A stretch of DNA of 64,000 nucleotides from Eubacteriales bacterium (GTDB taxonomy: Bacteria > Bacillota > Clostridia > Lachnospirales > Lachnospiraceae). The position numbers and the translations under genes were made by a program. Below the pieces are notes generated by a model. It was not told the DNA's origin. It saw only the letters and a list, made by a program, of their open reading frames with translations, and did not search any database. This document shows positions 46,084 to 55,330 of the stretch, in pieces; position 1 is the first letter of the stretch, and each line of letters starts with the position of its first letter. The DNA is taken from NCBI GenBank assembly GCA_030536555.1, contig JAUNPU010000001.1, positions 43,814 through 107,813 on the forward strand, written 5' to 3'.

Positions 46084-47457
46084 TTATTTTTTCATGGCCT
46101 CCATCTGTGCAAGCACGTTGCGGAAGGTCTTTCGGAACAGAATTACCGTGAAGAGAACGGACAGGGTATCTGCAATCGGCTCAGCCAGATAGACTGCCAT
46201 GGTCTTGTCAGCTGACAGCAGGTGTGGCATGATGAAAATCAGCGGGATCAGCAGAATGAACTTTCGCATGATCGCCACAGTGATGGATGCCTTGGCATTG
46301 CCCACAGAGGTGAAGGTCATCTGACATGCCATTTGTATGCCGAAGATCAGCATGGCAGCCATGTAGACGCGCAGTGCAGGCTGTGCAAAGGTCAGAAGCT
46401 CCGGATCGGAGGTAAACATGGCGATAAATCCCCGTGGAACCAGCATCACCAGCAGCCACAGCAGAGCGGAATAGCTGAAGTTGCACTTCAGCAGCAGGCG
46501 GAATGCGCCTTTCACACGGTCTGCGTTGCCGGAACCGTAGTTGTAGCTGATGATCGGCTGTGCGCCCTGACCGAGACCGCCCAGTGGAAGCATGGCAAAC
46601 TGCATGACACTGGTCAGGATGGTCATCGTGCCGACGGCGATATCCCCGCCGTATTTCAGCAGAGAGGAGTTGAAGCACACGGAAATGATGCTTTCGCTTG
46701 CCTGCATGATGAAGGTAGCCATACCCAGGGCAAGGCTTGGCAGGATGATCTTCTTCTCCAGATGGAGATTGCACCTGCGAATCCGCAGGATGGTCTTTTG
46801 TCCGAACAGGAAGGTCAGAACCCAGGCACAGGATACAGACTGGGAAATAATGGTGGCCAGCGCTGCGCCCTGTACGCCCATGTTCAGCCCGAAGATCAGG
46901 ATCGGGTCCAGGATGATGTTGACCACGGCACCGATCAGTACGGACAGCATACCGGTCCGGGCAAAGCCCTGGGCGGTGATGAAGGCGTTCATGCCAAGAG
47001 TGAGCTGGACGAAGATTGTGCCGACAGCATAAATGTTCATGTATTTTACGCCGTATTCGATGGTATTTTCACTGGCTCCGAATGCCATCAGAAAGTCCCG
47101 GTTCCAGAGGAACAGCACGGCAGTCAGGATTGCGGATATGAGAATCTGCAGGGAGAAGCAGTTGCCGAGAGTCTTCTCGGCAGATTCCAGATCGCCCTTT
47201 CCCATAAATATAGAAGCGCGGGGAGCACCGCCGTGTCCCACCAGGGCGGCAAATGCCGATACAATCATGATTAGTGGCATGCAGACGCCGACGCCGGTCA
47301 GTGCCAGTGCGCCTACTTCGGGAATGTGTCCGATGTAGATCCGGTCTACGACGTTGTAAAGCATGTTGATCAGCTGGGCAGCTACGGTGGGCAGCGCCAG
47401 CTTCATCAGAAGCTTTCCTAAGGGTTCTGTTCCCAGAAAATCTTTGTTTTCTTTCAT
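46084..47457 (-). CDS. MATE family efflux transporter (paralog 1)
   Basis: This is a 457-aa multidrug/toxin exporter with about twelve membrane helices in two MATE repeats. Marks include KLLMKLALPTVAAQLINMLYNVVDRIYIGHI (helix 1 region), the ALTGVGVCMP loop and the second-half repeat LGGLGQGAQPIISYNYGS. It belongs to the DinF/NorM-like clostridial group. Its ATG overlaps the stop of the MarR gene, so the two form one operon under MarR control. The substrate is unknown. Confidence 0.92.
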   Translation of the reverse strand: MKENKDFLGTEPLGKLLMKLALPTVAAQLINMLYNVVDRIYIGHIPEVGALALTGVGVCMPLIMIVSAFAALVGHGGAPRASIFMGKGDLESAEKTLGNCFSLQILISAILTAVLFLWNRDFLMAFGASENTIEYGVKYMNIYAVGTIFVQLTLGMNAFITAQGFARTGMLSVLIGAVVNIILDPILIFGLNMGVQGAALATIISQSVSCAWVLTFLFGQKTILRIRRCNLHLEKKIILPSLALGMATFIMQASESIISVCFNSSLLKYGGDIAVGTMTILTSVMQFAMLPLGGLGQGAQPIISYNYGSGNADRVKGAFRLLLKCNFSYSALLWLLVMLVPRGFIAMFTSDPELLTFAQPALRVYMAAMLIFGIQMACQMTFTSVGNAKASITVAIMRKFILLIPLIFIMPHLLSADKTMAVYLAEPIADTLSVLFTVILFRKTFRNVLAQMEAMKK

Positions 47458-47903
47458 TTGAGTTCTCTCCTTTTCAGGGCGATTCTGGCATTTTCCATAA
47501 GTCGCCGGTTCAGTTCATTGAGCTGTGAACACTCTTCCTCGGAAAATCCCTGCAACAGTTCTGCGTGGAACCGGGTCCAGATCATGTCCAGAGTGTCTGT
47601 GACGGGCCGGGCTGCAGGCAGCAGGGTCAGGTGAATCTTCCTGCGGTCCTCCCGGTCCTGGGTCCGCTCCAGCAGGGACTTTTGAATCAGGGTCTCCACG
47701 CCATGGGAGACATTTCCCTTGGACAGTGTGCGCAGCTCTACAATATCTCCGGCTGTGTCCAGACCGGGATTGTTGTAAAGGAAGCTGATAATCTTTACTT
47801 CCATCAGGGACAGGTGATACTGTTCACAGATGGTCTTCAGCATGGATTCGTGGAGCTTGGCGATCCGACGGGTGTTCATCAGATAATCGGTAGCAGCTGA
47901 CAT
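47454..47903 (-). CDS. MarR family transcriptional regulator
   Basis: This is a 149-aa winged-helix regulator. The recognition region is AGDIVELRTLSKGNVSHGVETLIQKS (described by its ends), followed by the wing RTQDREDRRKIHLTLLP with the conserved D-x-R-D-x-R pattern. ATG 47903 has GAGAGGTGAAG upstream; an in-frame GTG at 47912 is less likely. It precedes the MATE gene with a 4-bp overlap and likely represses the operon through the palindromes at 47954-47974. Confidence 0.88.
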   Translation of the reverse strand: MSAATDYLMNTRRIAKLHESMLKTICEQYHLSLMEVKIISFLYNNPGLDTAGDIVELRTLSKGNVSHGVETLIQKSLLERTQDREDRRKIHLTLLPAARPVTDTLDMIWTRFHAELLQGFSEEECSQLNELNRRLMENARIALKRRELK

Positions 47904-47953
47904 TGGCTTCACCTCTCAATCTGTACATGTCAGTGCGTTGATTTTGTTCAAAA

Positions 47954-47974
47954 TAGAATCGTTCTAAAAAGAAC
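47954..47974. promoter_or_regulatory. overlapping palindromes, candidate MarR operator
   Basis: TAGAA-TCG-TTCTA (47954-47966) and GTTCT-AAAA-AGAAC (47961-47974) overlap, giving three GAAC/GTTC-type half-sites in 21 bp. They lie about 50 bp before the MarR start. Confidence 0.5.
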
Positions 47975-48041
47975 TAATTACAAGAAGGTATTATAACAGA
48001 GAAATAGAGATTGTCAAGTGGGCTGTAAGGAAATTACATAT

Positions 48042-48069
48042 TTCCCTGCAAGGGAATTTATGCTATAAT
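48042..48069 (+). promoter_or_regulatory. promoter with inverted repeat before the SseB-like gene
   Basis: An extended -10, TGC TATAAT, ends at 48069. The inverted repeat TTCCCT-GCA-AGGGAA (48042-48056) covers the -35 region and could be a regulator site. Confidence 0.5.
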
Positions 48070-48180
48070 AAATGACGGTGAGCCGGTCGGAATGGGGATT
48101 GGGCCGGAGCGCGGCATGAGAGAACGCGTGGCGGATAAGGAATGATGGTCACGCAAAAAAGACATAAGGAGAATTTACAG

Positions 48181-49026
48181 ATGAGCGATAAGAATCAGGA
48201 ATTTGATCATACAACAGAGAATACAGCGCCGGATAGCAGTGCAGCGGAGCAGCAGAAGACGGAGATTCCGGCAGGCAAGCTGGAACTGTTAAGGAGACTG
48301 AGCAGCGGAGACAGTGAGTTTTACGTGATGATGTCTGCCTGCACCAAGTCACCCTACGTGGTCTGCGACCCGGAGACCTTTGACGATGAGGTACTGCTGC
48401 TTTTTACAGAGGAGGAGGCGAGAAAGGAGCACGGGCGTCTGATGGAGGCGAAGGTGCCGGTGACATTGTCAAAGCTGAATACCAAGCAGATGCTGCTGTT
48501 CTTTACCAGCCTTTATACCATGGGCGTCAATGCTCTGCTGATCATCTGGAACGGTGAGAGTGTGATCGTTCAGATCGATGAGATCGTCAAGCGGAAGAGT
48601 CAGGATCAGATGCCGGAGGGAGCTGTCTGGGTGGAGAACCCGGGACTGCACCTGACGGCGCTTTACTTCGGACAGGCTCTGCGCAGTCCGTCCAAGGAGG
48701 ATGTGAATTCCAGACTGGCGGAGCTTCAGGAGGAGCTGACTGCCCACTTTAAGCGGGGCAGATTCATCTTCGCGCTGGGAAGAGAGGAGCAGGGGACGCC
48801 GCTGGTCAAGCTGAAGGACGGCAATGTATATCAGCCGGTATTTACGGATGTACTGGAGTTCCAGCGGTTTAACCGGGAGAACAAGTTCAAGCCGGTAGTC
48901 GTAGAAGGCAAGGATCTGCCGAAGGTACTTGCCAGGGAAGCCAGGGGCGTGCTGCTCAATATGATGAGCGTGAATCTGCCGCTGATGGTTGGAAGACCGC
49001 AGCAGGCGGAGGAGAAGAATCTATAA
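48181..49026 (+). CDS. SseB-family protein
   Basis: This is a 281-aa soluble protein. After an acidic, disordered amino-terminal stretch (residues 1-40) it contains an SseB N-terminal-like domain (about 45-145: FYVMMSACTKSPYVVCDPETF, DEVLLLFTEEEARKEHGRL, FTSLYTMGVNALLIIWNGE). The second half (about 165-270) is of similar composition without a clear motif (GRFIFALGREEQGTPLVKLKDG). ATG 48181 is set by AAGGAG. SseB-like proteins in Firmicutes have no settled function. The 3' end overlaps the convergent XRE gene by 6 bp. Confidence 0.7.
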   Translation: MSDKNQEFDHTTENTAPDSSAAEQQKTEIPAGKLELLRRLSSGDSEFYVMMSACTKSPYVVCDPETFDDEVLLLFTEEEARKEHGRLMEAKVPVTLSKLNTKQMLLFFTSLYTMGVNALLIIWNGESVIVQIDEIVKRKSQDQMPEGAVWVENPGLHLTALYFGQALRSPSKEDVNSRLAELQEELTAHFKRGRFIFALGREEQGTPLVKLKDGNVYQPVFTDVLEFQRFNRENKFKPVVVEGKDLPKVLAREARGVLLNMMSVNLPLMVGRPQQAEEKNL

Positions 49027-49749
49027 TCCGCGATTGTCCACCAGCAGCATGTTCAGCTTCTGCCACTGCTGCAGCTCCTTCTTCGTGATCAGCAGCTGAT
49101 TTTTCAGTTCTTCTGTGTGCTCCCGCGGCGTCAGAGTCACCAGACACCGGAAGGCGCAGGGCATTAAGTCGGCGCTGGAGATGCCGCAGAGCAGTCCGTC
49201 GGTGGAGTCGCGGAACTCCAGGGGATTGAAGATGTAGAGCAGATCCTCCTCCAGAGCATTGCACTGGTTGACGAAGGAGAAGCGGATCAGCATGTCGCTG
49301 TAGACCACTTTTCCCGTGTAGAAGATCTCACTGGTGCGTCCGGTGGGAGTGACGGCGCTGATGGAGAGAGTTGCCTCATAGCTGCCCGGGGTCTGCTCCG
49401 CCTCGCGGATGTCGATGATTCCGTCCTTCAGCCGCCTGTACCTGCCGTCATAGAAGTAGAAGTACATGCGCCGTGCCTGAAAGAAGGGGCTGAGTCGAAG
49501 GCCGGATGTGTGGTTCTCCATGGGCCGGGTCACCGGCGGCTGGAAGTTCATCAGCTGCCCGGGGCTGACCTCCAGAATCTGAGCGATTTCGTACAGGGTC
49601 TCGATATCCAGGGAGATTTCGCCGTTCTCGTACTTGCTGATGCTGGCGCGGCTTTTGTGGATTAAGTCTGCCAGCTCCTGCAGGGTCATATGGCGGGCTT
49701 TGCGGTACATGCGGATCTGCTTGCCCACATGAAGATTGATTTCATTCAT
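49021..49749 (-). CDS. XRE family transcriptional regulator with large C-terminal domain
   Basis: This is a 242-aa protein. Residues about 8-65 form an HTH_3 domain (IRMYRKARHMTLQELADLIH and SRASISKYENGEISLDIETLYEIA). The remaining 170 residues are rich in strands and aromatic residues (MYFYFYDGRYRRLKDGIIDI, YNQC-free middle, LLYIFNPLEFRDSTDGLLCG) and resemble no effector domain that I recognise. It may sense a small ligand. It is convergent with the SseB-like gene and divergent from the NSS transporter, which it might control. Confidence 0.8.
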   Translation of the reverse strand: MNEINLHVGKQIRMYRKARHMTLQELADLIHKSRASISKYENGEISLDIETLYEIAQILEVSPGQLMNFQPPVTRPMENHTSGLRLSPFFQARRMYFYFYDGRYRRLKDGIIDIREAEQTPGSYEATLSISAVTPTGRTSEIFYTGKVVYSDMLIRFSFVNQCNALEEDLLYIFNPLEFRDSTDGLLCGISSADLMPCAFRCLVTLTPREHTEELKNQLLITKKELQQWQKLNMLLVDNRGL

Positions 49750-49895
49750 TCAATTACCTCATAAAAGTTTCATATAAATATACATTTCCCGTGATTCAGA
49801 AAATCCACCCGTTATTATACTTCATTTTTTGATAAAATTCTACTGCTATTCAACTTTTTACAATAAAAATTAACTGAGAAGAAACTTTTGCTGAT

Positions 49896-49923
49896 TTGCC
49901 TTTCTGATGAATTCTGGTAAAAT
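49896..49923 (+). promoter_or_regulatory. promoter of the NSS transporter gene
   Basis: TTGCCT (49896-49901), a 16-nt spacer and TAAAAT (49918-49923). The roughly 100-nt leader to ATG 50030 holds no conserved motif that I recognise. Confidence 0.45.
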
Positions 49924-50029
49924 ATGCAGGGTAGCGTTTCCGGAGAAGAGGAAATGCAGATGTATTTGAAAGAAAGGCAGCTGTGGATACCTGGGACAGC
50001 TGCAAATAAAAAAGGAAATGGTGGCGGCA

Positions 50030-51436
50030 ATGGGCAAGAAGAAAAAGAGCAGCTTCAGCGGCTCAATCGGATTTGTATTATCTGCGGCGGGAAGTGCCGT
50101 GGGAGTGGGAAATATCTGGAGATTTCCCTATCTGGCAGCCAAGGACGGCGGCGGATTATTTCTGATTATTTATCTGGTACTGGTGGTGACCTTCGGATTT
50201 ACCCTGCTGACGACGGATGTAGCAATCGGCAGACGGACCAAGGAAAATGCCATGCGGGCATTTGGTGTGATCAACGAGAAGTGGAAGTTCCTGGGATATG
50301 TGACCTTCCTGGTGCCGGCGCTGATTATGACGTACTATTCGGTCATTGGCGGCTGGGTGACCCGGTACATGGTTGCCTACATGACGGCAGGTGGCAGCGA
50401 GGCAGCGAAGGACGGATTTTTCACCTCCTTTATTACCTCCAATGTGTCTCCGATTGTATTTATGCTGCTGTTTCTGGCAGTGACCTCCTTCATCGTGTAC
50501 CGGGGTGTGGAGAAGGGAATCGAGCAGTTCTCCAGGGTCATTATGCCGGGGCTGATCCTGCTGATCATGGCGATCGCGGTATTTTCACTGACACTGACCT
50601 GCACCGATGCGTCGGGAGCGACCCGCACCGGCATGCAGGGACTGATGGTCTACTTAAAGCCAAGCTTTGAAGGGGTGACGGCGGAGCGTTTTCTGGAGAT
50701 TCTGCTGGATGCCATGAGTCAGCTGTTCTTCTCTCTGAGCGTGTCCATGGGAATCATGATCACCTACGGCTCCTATGTGAAGGACGAGGTGAACTTAAGC
50801 AGATCCTTAAGCCAGATCGAGATGTTCGACACGGGCGTGGCATTTCTGGCCGGCATGATGATCATTCCGGCAGTGTTCGTATTTTCCGGCGTGGAGGGTA
50901 TGGCAAGCGGTCCAAGCCTGATGTTCGTGTCTCTGCCGAAGGTATTTGAAGCCATGGGCGGGGTGGGAACCATCGTGGGACTGATTTTCTTCATCATGGT
51001 GGCATTTGCGGCCCTGACCTCCTGCATCTCCATTCTGGAGACTCTGGTGGCCAACTGCATGGAGCTGTTCCATCAGTCCCGCCAGAAGATGTGCCTGATC
51101 ATCAGCGTGATTTCTGCGGCGGCAGCGGCTGTGATCTGCATGGGCTACAATGTGTTCTACTTCGAGATGAAGCTGCCCAATGGCGCCACCGCCCAGCTGC
51201 TGGACCTGATGGACTATGTAAGCAACAGCTTCCTGATGCCGTTCATTTCCTTCCTGACCTGTATTTTCGTGGGCTGGGTTGTTAAGCCAAAGTGGATCAT
51301 CGAGGAAATGGAATCCAGCGGACATCCCTTCGGCAGAAAGAAGCTGTATGCCTTCATGATCCGGTACGTGACGCCGGTGATGATGGCGGTGCTGTTCCTG
51401 CAGTCGGCGGGCATCTGGAATGTGGTAGCGAAGTAG
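50030..51436 (+). CDS. sodium-dependent transporter of the NSS (SNF) family
   Basis: This is a 468-aa symporter of the neurotransmitter:sodium symporter family, probably for an amino acid or related amine. It opens with SGSIGFVLSAAGSAVGVGNI and RFPYLAAKDGGGLF, the conserved helix-1 sodium/substrate region. About eleven or twelve membrane helices follow, with SLSVSMGIMITYGSYV in helix 6. ATG 50030 fits the family start; an in-frame ATG at 50018 is too near the ribosome-binding site. Bacterial members include LeuT and TnaT; the substrate here is unknown. Confidence 0.9.
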   Translation: MGKKKKSSFSGSIGFVLSAAGSAVGVGNIWRFPYLAAKDGGGLFLIIYLVLVVTFGFTLLTTDVAIGRRTKENAMRAFGVINEKWKFLGYVTFLVPALIMTYYSVIGGWVTRYMVAYMTAGGSEAAKDGFFTSFITSNVSPIVFMLLFLAVTSFIVYRGVEKGIEQFSRVIMPGLILLIMAIAVFSLTLTCTDASGATRTGMQGLMVYLKPSFEGVTAERFLEILLDAMSQLFFSLSVSMGIMITYGSYVKDEVNLSRSLSQIEMFDTGVAFLAGMMIIPAVFVFSGVEGMASGPSLMFVSLPKVFEAMGGVGTIVGLIFFIMVAFAALTSCISILETLVANCMELFHQSRQKMCLIISVISAAAAAVICMGYNVFYFEMKLPNGATAQLLDLMDYVSNSFLMPFISFLTCIFVGWVVKPKWIIEEMESSGHPFGRKKLYAFMIRYVTPVMMAVLFLQSAGIWNVVAK

Positions 51437-51488
51437 CGGAAGCGGCAGGTACCGTTTGAAAATGAAATATTGAGTAGAATGTAATGGG

Positions 51489-51520
51489 AGAGGAAGTGCT
51501 GAGAGAGTGCTTCCTCTTTT
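51489..51520 (+). terminator. intrinsic terminator after the NSS gene
   Basis: GAGGAAGTGC pairs with GTGCTTCCTC (loop TGAGAGA region) and a TTTT follows; it lies about 50 bp after the stop. Confidence 0.7.
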
Positions 51521-51625
51521 GACGTTTTGCGGTTCGGGTGATTTCCGTATGTTATAGAAGAAATGAGCTGAATGGAACCGGTTTTTATGCGATAAGACGA
51601 AAATTGCCGGAAGCAGAAAAAACGC

Positions 51626-51654
51626 TTGCAATTTTATGACGGTTGCAGTAAATT
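51626..51654 (+). promoter_or_regulatory. promoter of the second MATE gene
   Basis: TTGCAA (51626-51631), a 17-nt spacer and TAAATT (51649-51654), about 59 bp before the ATG at 51713. Confidence 0.45.
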
Positions 51655-51712
51655 ATGGTGTTGAATCAGAATGATACGCCGGAAGAATCCGGTCTGACAG
51701 GAGAACATACAT

Positions 51713-53146
51713 ATGAAGCGTGACAGAGAAATGAAAGCAGAAAACAGTTCAGGAAGCAAGCCGGAGGCGAAGGAAACATCCAGCGGCACCAGGGATATGA
51801 CCACCGGTTCGCCTGCAAAGCTGATGCTGGGATTCTTCTTTCCGATGCTGCTGGGAATGCTGTTTCAGCAGTTTTACAATATGGTAGATACCATTATTGT
51901 GGGAAAATATCTGGGCGTTAATGCCCTGGCGGCGGTGGGAACCACCGGCTCCATCAACTTTATGGTAATCGGGTTCTGCATGGGTGTGTGCAATGGATTT
52001 GCCATTCCGGTAGCGCAGAAATTCGGGGAAAAGAACTACAGACAGCTGCGCAAGTTCGTGGCAAACGGGGCATGGCTGTCCATTGCATTTGCGGTAGTGA
52101 TGACGGTGGCGGTGTGCGTGCTGTGCCGGGACATTCTGGTGTGGATGAACACGCCGGAAGACATTATTGACGGTGCATATGACTACATTTTTGTAATCTT
52201 TCTGGGGATACCGGCCACCTACCTGTACAATATGGTGTCGGGTGTGATCCGGTCTCTGGGAGACAGCAAGACGCCGCTTTACTTTCTGGTAATTTCCTCC
52301 GTGATCAATATTGTGCTGGATGTGTACATGATCGTGGTACTGAAAATGGGCGTGGCAGGTGCAGCCTGGGCAACGGTGATCGCTCAGGCAGGTTCCGGAA
52401 TCGGCTGTCTGGTGTTCATGAAAAAGCGGTACGAGGTGCTGCACATGACCAGAGAGGAGGCACAGCCGGACCGGGATATGATGCGGGTGCTGTTCGGCAT
52501 GGGCGTGCCCATGGGGCTGCAGTATTCCATCACGGCAATCGGAAGTGTGATCCTGCAGACTGCGGTCAACGGGCTGGGGTCCATGGCGGTGGCGGCGGTG
52601 ACAGCCGGAAGCAAAATCGGCATGTTCTTCTGTTGTCCCTTTGATGCTCTGGGATCGACTATGGCGACCTACGGCGGACAAAATATCGGTGCAAAAAAGC
52701 TGGACCGGATCAGCAAGGGTCTCAAAGCAGCCGTATGGATGGGCGCGGGGTATTCGGTGATCGCACTGGCGGTGCTGAGCCTGTTCGGACCGACCATCTC
52801 CCTGCTGTTTCTGGATGCTGGGCAGGAGGAGATTCTGGGTCAGGTGCAGCAGTTCCTGGTCATCAACGCGGCATTTTACTTCCCGCTGGCGCTGGTCAAT
52901 ATCGTCCGCTTCCTGATCCAGGGAATGGGATACTCAAAGCTGGCGGTGCTGGCAGGCGTGTGCGAGATGTTCGCCCGGTCCCTTGCCGGATTCTGCCTGG
53001 TGCCGGTAATCGGGTATGTGGCAGTGTGCCTGTCAAGCCCCCTGGCATGGATTGCAGCGGACTTGTTCCTGGTGCCGTCCTACTTTAAGATTATGAGACG
53101 GCTGAAGAGGCAGTGGGGCGAGGCGCAAGGAAGGGCTGTGAGATAA
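51713..53146 (+). CDS. MATE family efflux transporter (paralog 2)
   Basis: This is a 477-aa MATE exporter with a charged 30-residue amino-terminal tail rich in Ser, Glu and Lys, then about twelve membrane helices. Marks are KLMLGFFFPMLLGMLFQQFY with NMVDTIIVGKYLG, and the second-half GLQYSITAIGSVILQTAVN. It is more distant from the MATE at 46084-47457 than that protein is from typical DinF-like members. It is a single gene with CAGGAGAAC before the ATG. It ends 60 bp before the second four-hairpin element. Confidence 0.92.
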   Translation: MKRDREMKAENSSGSKPEAKETSSGTRDMTTGSPAKLMLGFFFPMLLGMLFQQFYNMVDTIIVGKYLGVNALAAVGTTGSINFMVIGFCMGVCNGFAIPVAQKFGEKNYRQLRKFVANGAWLSIAFAVVMTVAVCVLCRDILVWMNTPEDIIDGAYDYIFVIFLGIPATYLYNMVSGVIRSLGDSKTPLYFLVISSVINIVLDVYMIVVLKMGVAGAAWATVIAQAGSGIGCLVFMKKRYEVLHMTREEAQPDRDMMRVLFGMGVPMGLQYSITAIGSVILQTAVNGLGSMAVAAVTAGSKIGMFFCCPFDALGSTMATYGGQNIGAKKLDRISKGLKAAVWMGAGYSVIALAVLSLFGPTISLLFLDAGQEEILGQVQQFLVINAAFYFPLALVNIVRFLIQGMGYSKLAVLAGVCEMFARSLAGFCLVPVIGYVAVCLSSPLAWIAADLFLVPSYFKIMRRLKRQWGEAQGRAVR

Positions 53147-53161
53147 AGGCGCAGGAGAGAT

Positions 53162-53209
53162 GGTGCGGCGGGGCGCAGAAGTGGTGGTGCGACAAGGCGC
53201 AGAAGTTTG
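53162..53209. repeat. two 24-bp direct repeats before the four-hairpin element
   Basis: The units at 53162-53185 and 53186-53209 share GGTGCG and GGCGCAGAAGT and differ in between (GCGG versus ACAA). A weaker partial copy (AAGGCGCAGGAGAGAT) precedes them. Unit 2 runs into the first arm of element B. Confidence 0.6.
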
Positions 53210-53463
53210 GATAATAAATGGCAAAATAAGGAAAAATTGTCCAAAGTGAGCTGGGAAGCTATACTGGGCTGGTTCACATAAAACAAGTTTGGACAATTAT
53301 ACTTGCAAATGGGCTATTATTATCCAAAATCGCGGGATTTTTGGACAATTTTCAGGGATTTACGGTCAGAATTGTCCAAAACACCTGTTTTTGCAGCTGA
53401 AAGAGTGCATTTAGAGAGTGGATTGGACAATTTTATGCTCTTTTTGCCCCTAAATTGTCCAAA
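53206..53463. repeat. four-hairpin intergenic element, copy B
   Basis: The layout equals that of copy A. Left arms (TTTGGACAATT type) start at 53206, 53288, 53340 and 53422; right arms (AATTGTCCAAA type) start at 53235, 53318, 53370 and 53453. Gaps between hairpins are 42, 11 and 41 nt. The right arm of hairpin 2 again carries ATTATCC. Outside the arms, GGTTSACATAAA before hairpin 2 and a CCTGT...CAGCT pattern after hairpin 3 are shared with copy A; the loops are not. Hairpin 1 has TTTGGATAAT as left arm. Confidence 0.85.
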
Positions 53464-53582
53464 ATATTTCAGAACAGGAACGAAGTGCAGGAGTCCAAGG
53501 AAATCAAGTTGACATGAATGAACAGTTACCTGCTTTAGACAGTGACGATTGAAAAGCCTCGGAAAAAGGCAAGTGATATTTC

Positions 53583-53611
53583 TTGACGAAATCAGAATAC
53601 AAAATTATAAT
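53583..53611 (+). promoter_or_regulatory. promoter of the first L,D-transpeptidase gene
   Basis: TTGACG (53583-53588), a 17-nt spacer and TATAAT (53606-53611), about 110 bp before the ATG at 53721. Confidence 0.6.
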
Positions 53612-53720
53612 GGGACGTAACGGGCAGGAGAAACGGATGCGGAAGATGAGCGAAGGTTTTGCCTGCCTGTTCTTATAGGTTGATTGAAGCTGCGTTTTGA
53701 CAGGGAAATGGAGTGATGAT

Positions 53721-55274
53721 ATGAAGCGAAGATGGGGAACTAACAGAGGCAGGATGGCGGCATTCCTGCTGGGGATGGCAGTGGCAGGGACCACAGCGAC
53801 CATAACGGCGTTTGCGGAGGAGACGGCAGCGACGCAGACAGAGTCAGCGACGACGGGAACAACAGAGGCGCAGGCCGCAGTGGAATCCACACAGGCGACA
53901 GAGAAAACTACGCAGGCGGCTGCGGAATCCACACAGATGACAGAGCCACATGCCGCAGCGGAATCCACGTTCGTGCCGGGAACCTCAATCAACGGACTGG
54001 GAATCAGCGGTATGACTACAGAGGAGGCGGCGAAGCACATAGGAAGCTTTTATGCCAGTGAATATCAGCTTGTGATTCGGGAACGGGGCGGCAGGCAGGA
54101 GAAAATCGCGGGAACGGAGATCGGATATGCCGTGAGTCTTCCGGATGGATTTTTGCAGGAGCTTTTGCAGCAGCAGAATGCTGCAGGGAGAGTCTACGGT
54201 CCGAACGTGGACAACCGGCATCGGGTGGAGCTTCAAAGTACATACAGCGAGGAAGCGCTGACGGAACGGATCAACGGGCTGGACTTTATGACCGGCAACG
54301 GCATTGTGGAGACGGCGGATGCCCATGTGTCTGCCTATGAGGAGGGAAAGCCTTTCACCATTGTGCCGGAGGTATGGGGCAATCAGGTGGATCAGGAGAA
54401 GGCATCGGCAGCAGTTCGCAATGCAGCAGCTGTCGGGATGACAGAGCTGGATCTGGAAGCGGCCGGATGTTACTTTTCACCGAAGGTATTTGCGGATCAG
54501 GAAGAGTTAAAGAAGCTTTGCGATATCATGAATCAGTGCCGGGATATGAGTGTGACCTGGCAGTTTGCAGACAGCAGCGAGATGATGGATGCGAAGACCA
54601 TCTGTTCCTGGCTGCTGGGTACCCAGGACGGGCAGATTCTGGTGGACCGGGAGAAAGCCATGGCATATGTGACCATGATGGCAGAAAAGTATGATACTTC
54701 CGGGAAGACGCGGATGTTTCACACGGTCACGGGTCGGGATGTGGAGCTGACCGGTCCTTACGGATGGAAGATCAACCGGGCGGCGGAGACAGATGCCCTG
54801 ATTGGAGTGATTCAGACGGGGCAGAGCCAGACCAGAGAACCGGTATACGCGTCTGTGGCGGTGGACCGCTCGGAGCAGGAGTGGGGCACGACCTATGCGG
54901 AGGTGGACCTGACAGGACAGCATGTCTACATGGTAAAGGATGGTGCGGTCGTGTGGGATGCTCCCTGTGTGACCGGCAATCTGTCGAAGCAGTATGACAC
55001 CCCGGCGGGCATGTACAGCCTGACCTACAAGGAGCGGGACCGGGTGCTGCGCGGGGAAAAGCGACCGGATGGAACCTATGAGTACGAGAGCCCGGTGTCC
55101 TTCTGGATGCCATTTAACGGTGGAATCGGGTTTCATGATGCCAGCTGGAGAGGCAGCTTTGGCGGGGAAATCTATAAGACCGGCGGTTCCCACGGCTGTG
55201 TGAATCTGCCGCCGGACAAGACCGGCGCTCTGTATGAGCTGGTGTATAAGGGGATGCCGGTATTTTGCTATTAA
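53721..55274 (+). CDS. L,D-transpeptidase with PG_binding_4 domain (paralog 1)
   Basis: This is a 517-aa wall enzyme that forms 3-3 cross-links in peptidoglycan or attaches proteins. A signal peptide (about residues 1-33, ending FAEE) is followed by a Thr/Ala/Glu linker with repeated ESTQ units. A region of about 85-350 resembles PG_binding_4 (GLGISGMTTEEAAKHIGSFY, GTEIGYAVSLPDGFL). The YkuD catalytic domain (about 385-517) contains HDASWRGSFGG and SHGCVNLP with catalytic C493. ATG 53721 follows GGAGTGATG. It is paralogous to the next gene, with the same domain order, but has no membrane anchor after the signal sequence. Confidence 0.92.
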   Translation: MKRRWGTNRGRMAAFLLGMAVAGTTATITAFAEETAATQTESATTGTTEAQAAVESTQATEKTTQAAAESTQMTEPHAAAESTFVPGTSINGLGISGMTTEEAAKHIGSFYASEYQLVIRERGGRQEKIAGTEIGYAVSLPDGFLQELLQQQNAAGRVYGPNVDNRHRVELQSTYSEEALTERINGLDFMTGNGIVETADAHVSAYEEGKPFTIVPEVWGNQVDQEKASAAVRNAAAVGMTELDLEAAGCYFSPKVFADQEELKKLCDIMNQCRDMSVTWQFADSSEMMDAKTICSWLLGTQDGQILVDREKAMAYVTMMAEKYDTSGKTRMFHTVTGRDVELTGPYGWKINRAAETDALIGVIQTGQSQTREPVYASVAVDRSEQEWGTTYAEVDLTGQHVYMVKDGAVVWDAPCVTGNLSKQYDTPAGMYSLTYKERDRVLRGEKRPDGTYEYESPVSFWMPFNGGIGFHDASWRGSFGGEIYKTGGSHGCVNLPPDKTGALYELVYKGMPVFCY

Positions 55275-55299
55275 CGAAGAAAATCAGGACTGGAAATGG

Positions 55300-55330
55300 C
55301 TGCGGGTGAGAAAAAGCCCGCAGTTTTCTT
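55300..55330 (+). terminator. intrinsic terminator after the first L,D-transpeptidase gene
   Basis: CTGCGGG (55300-55306) pairs with CCCGCAG (55317-55323), followed by a T-rich tail. Confidence 0.75.

Noticed and set aside
49924..50029. Small coding frame before the NSS gene
   Set aside because: The frame begins inside the -10 region and continues out of frame into the transporter gene; it is probably leader sequence.
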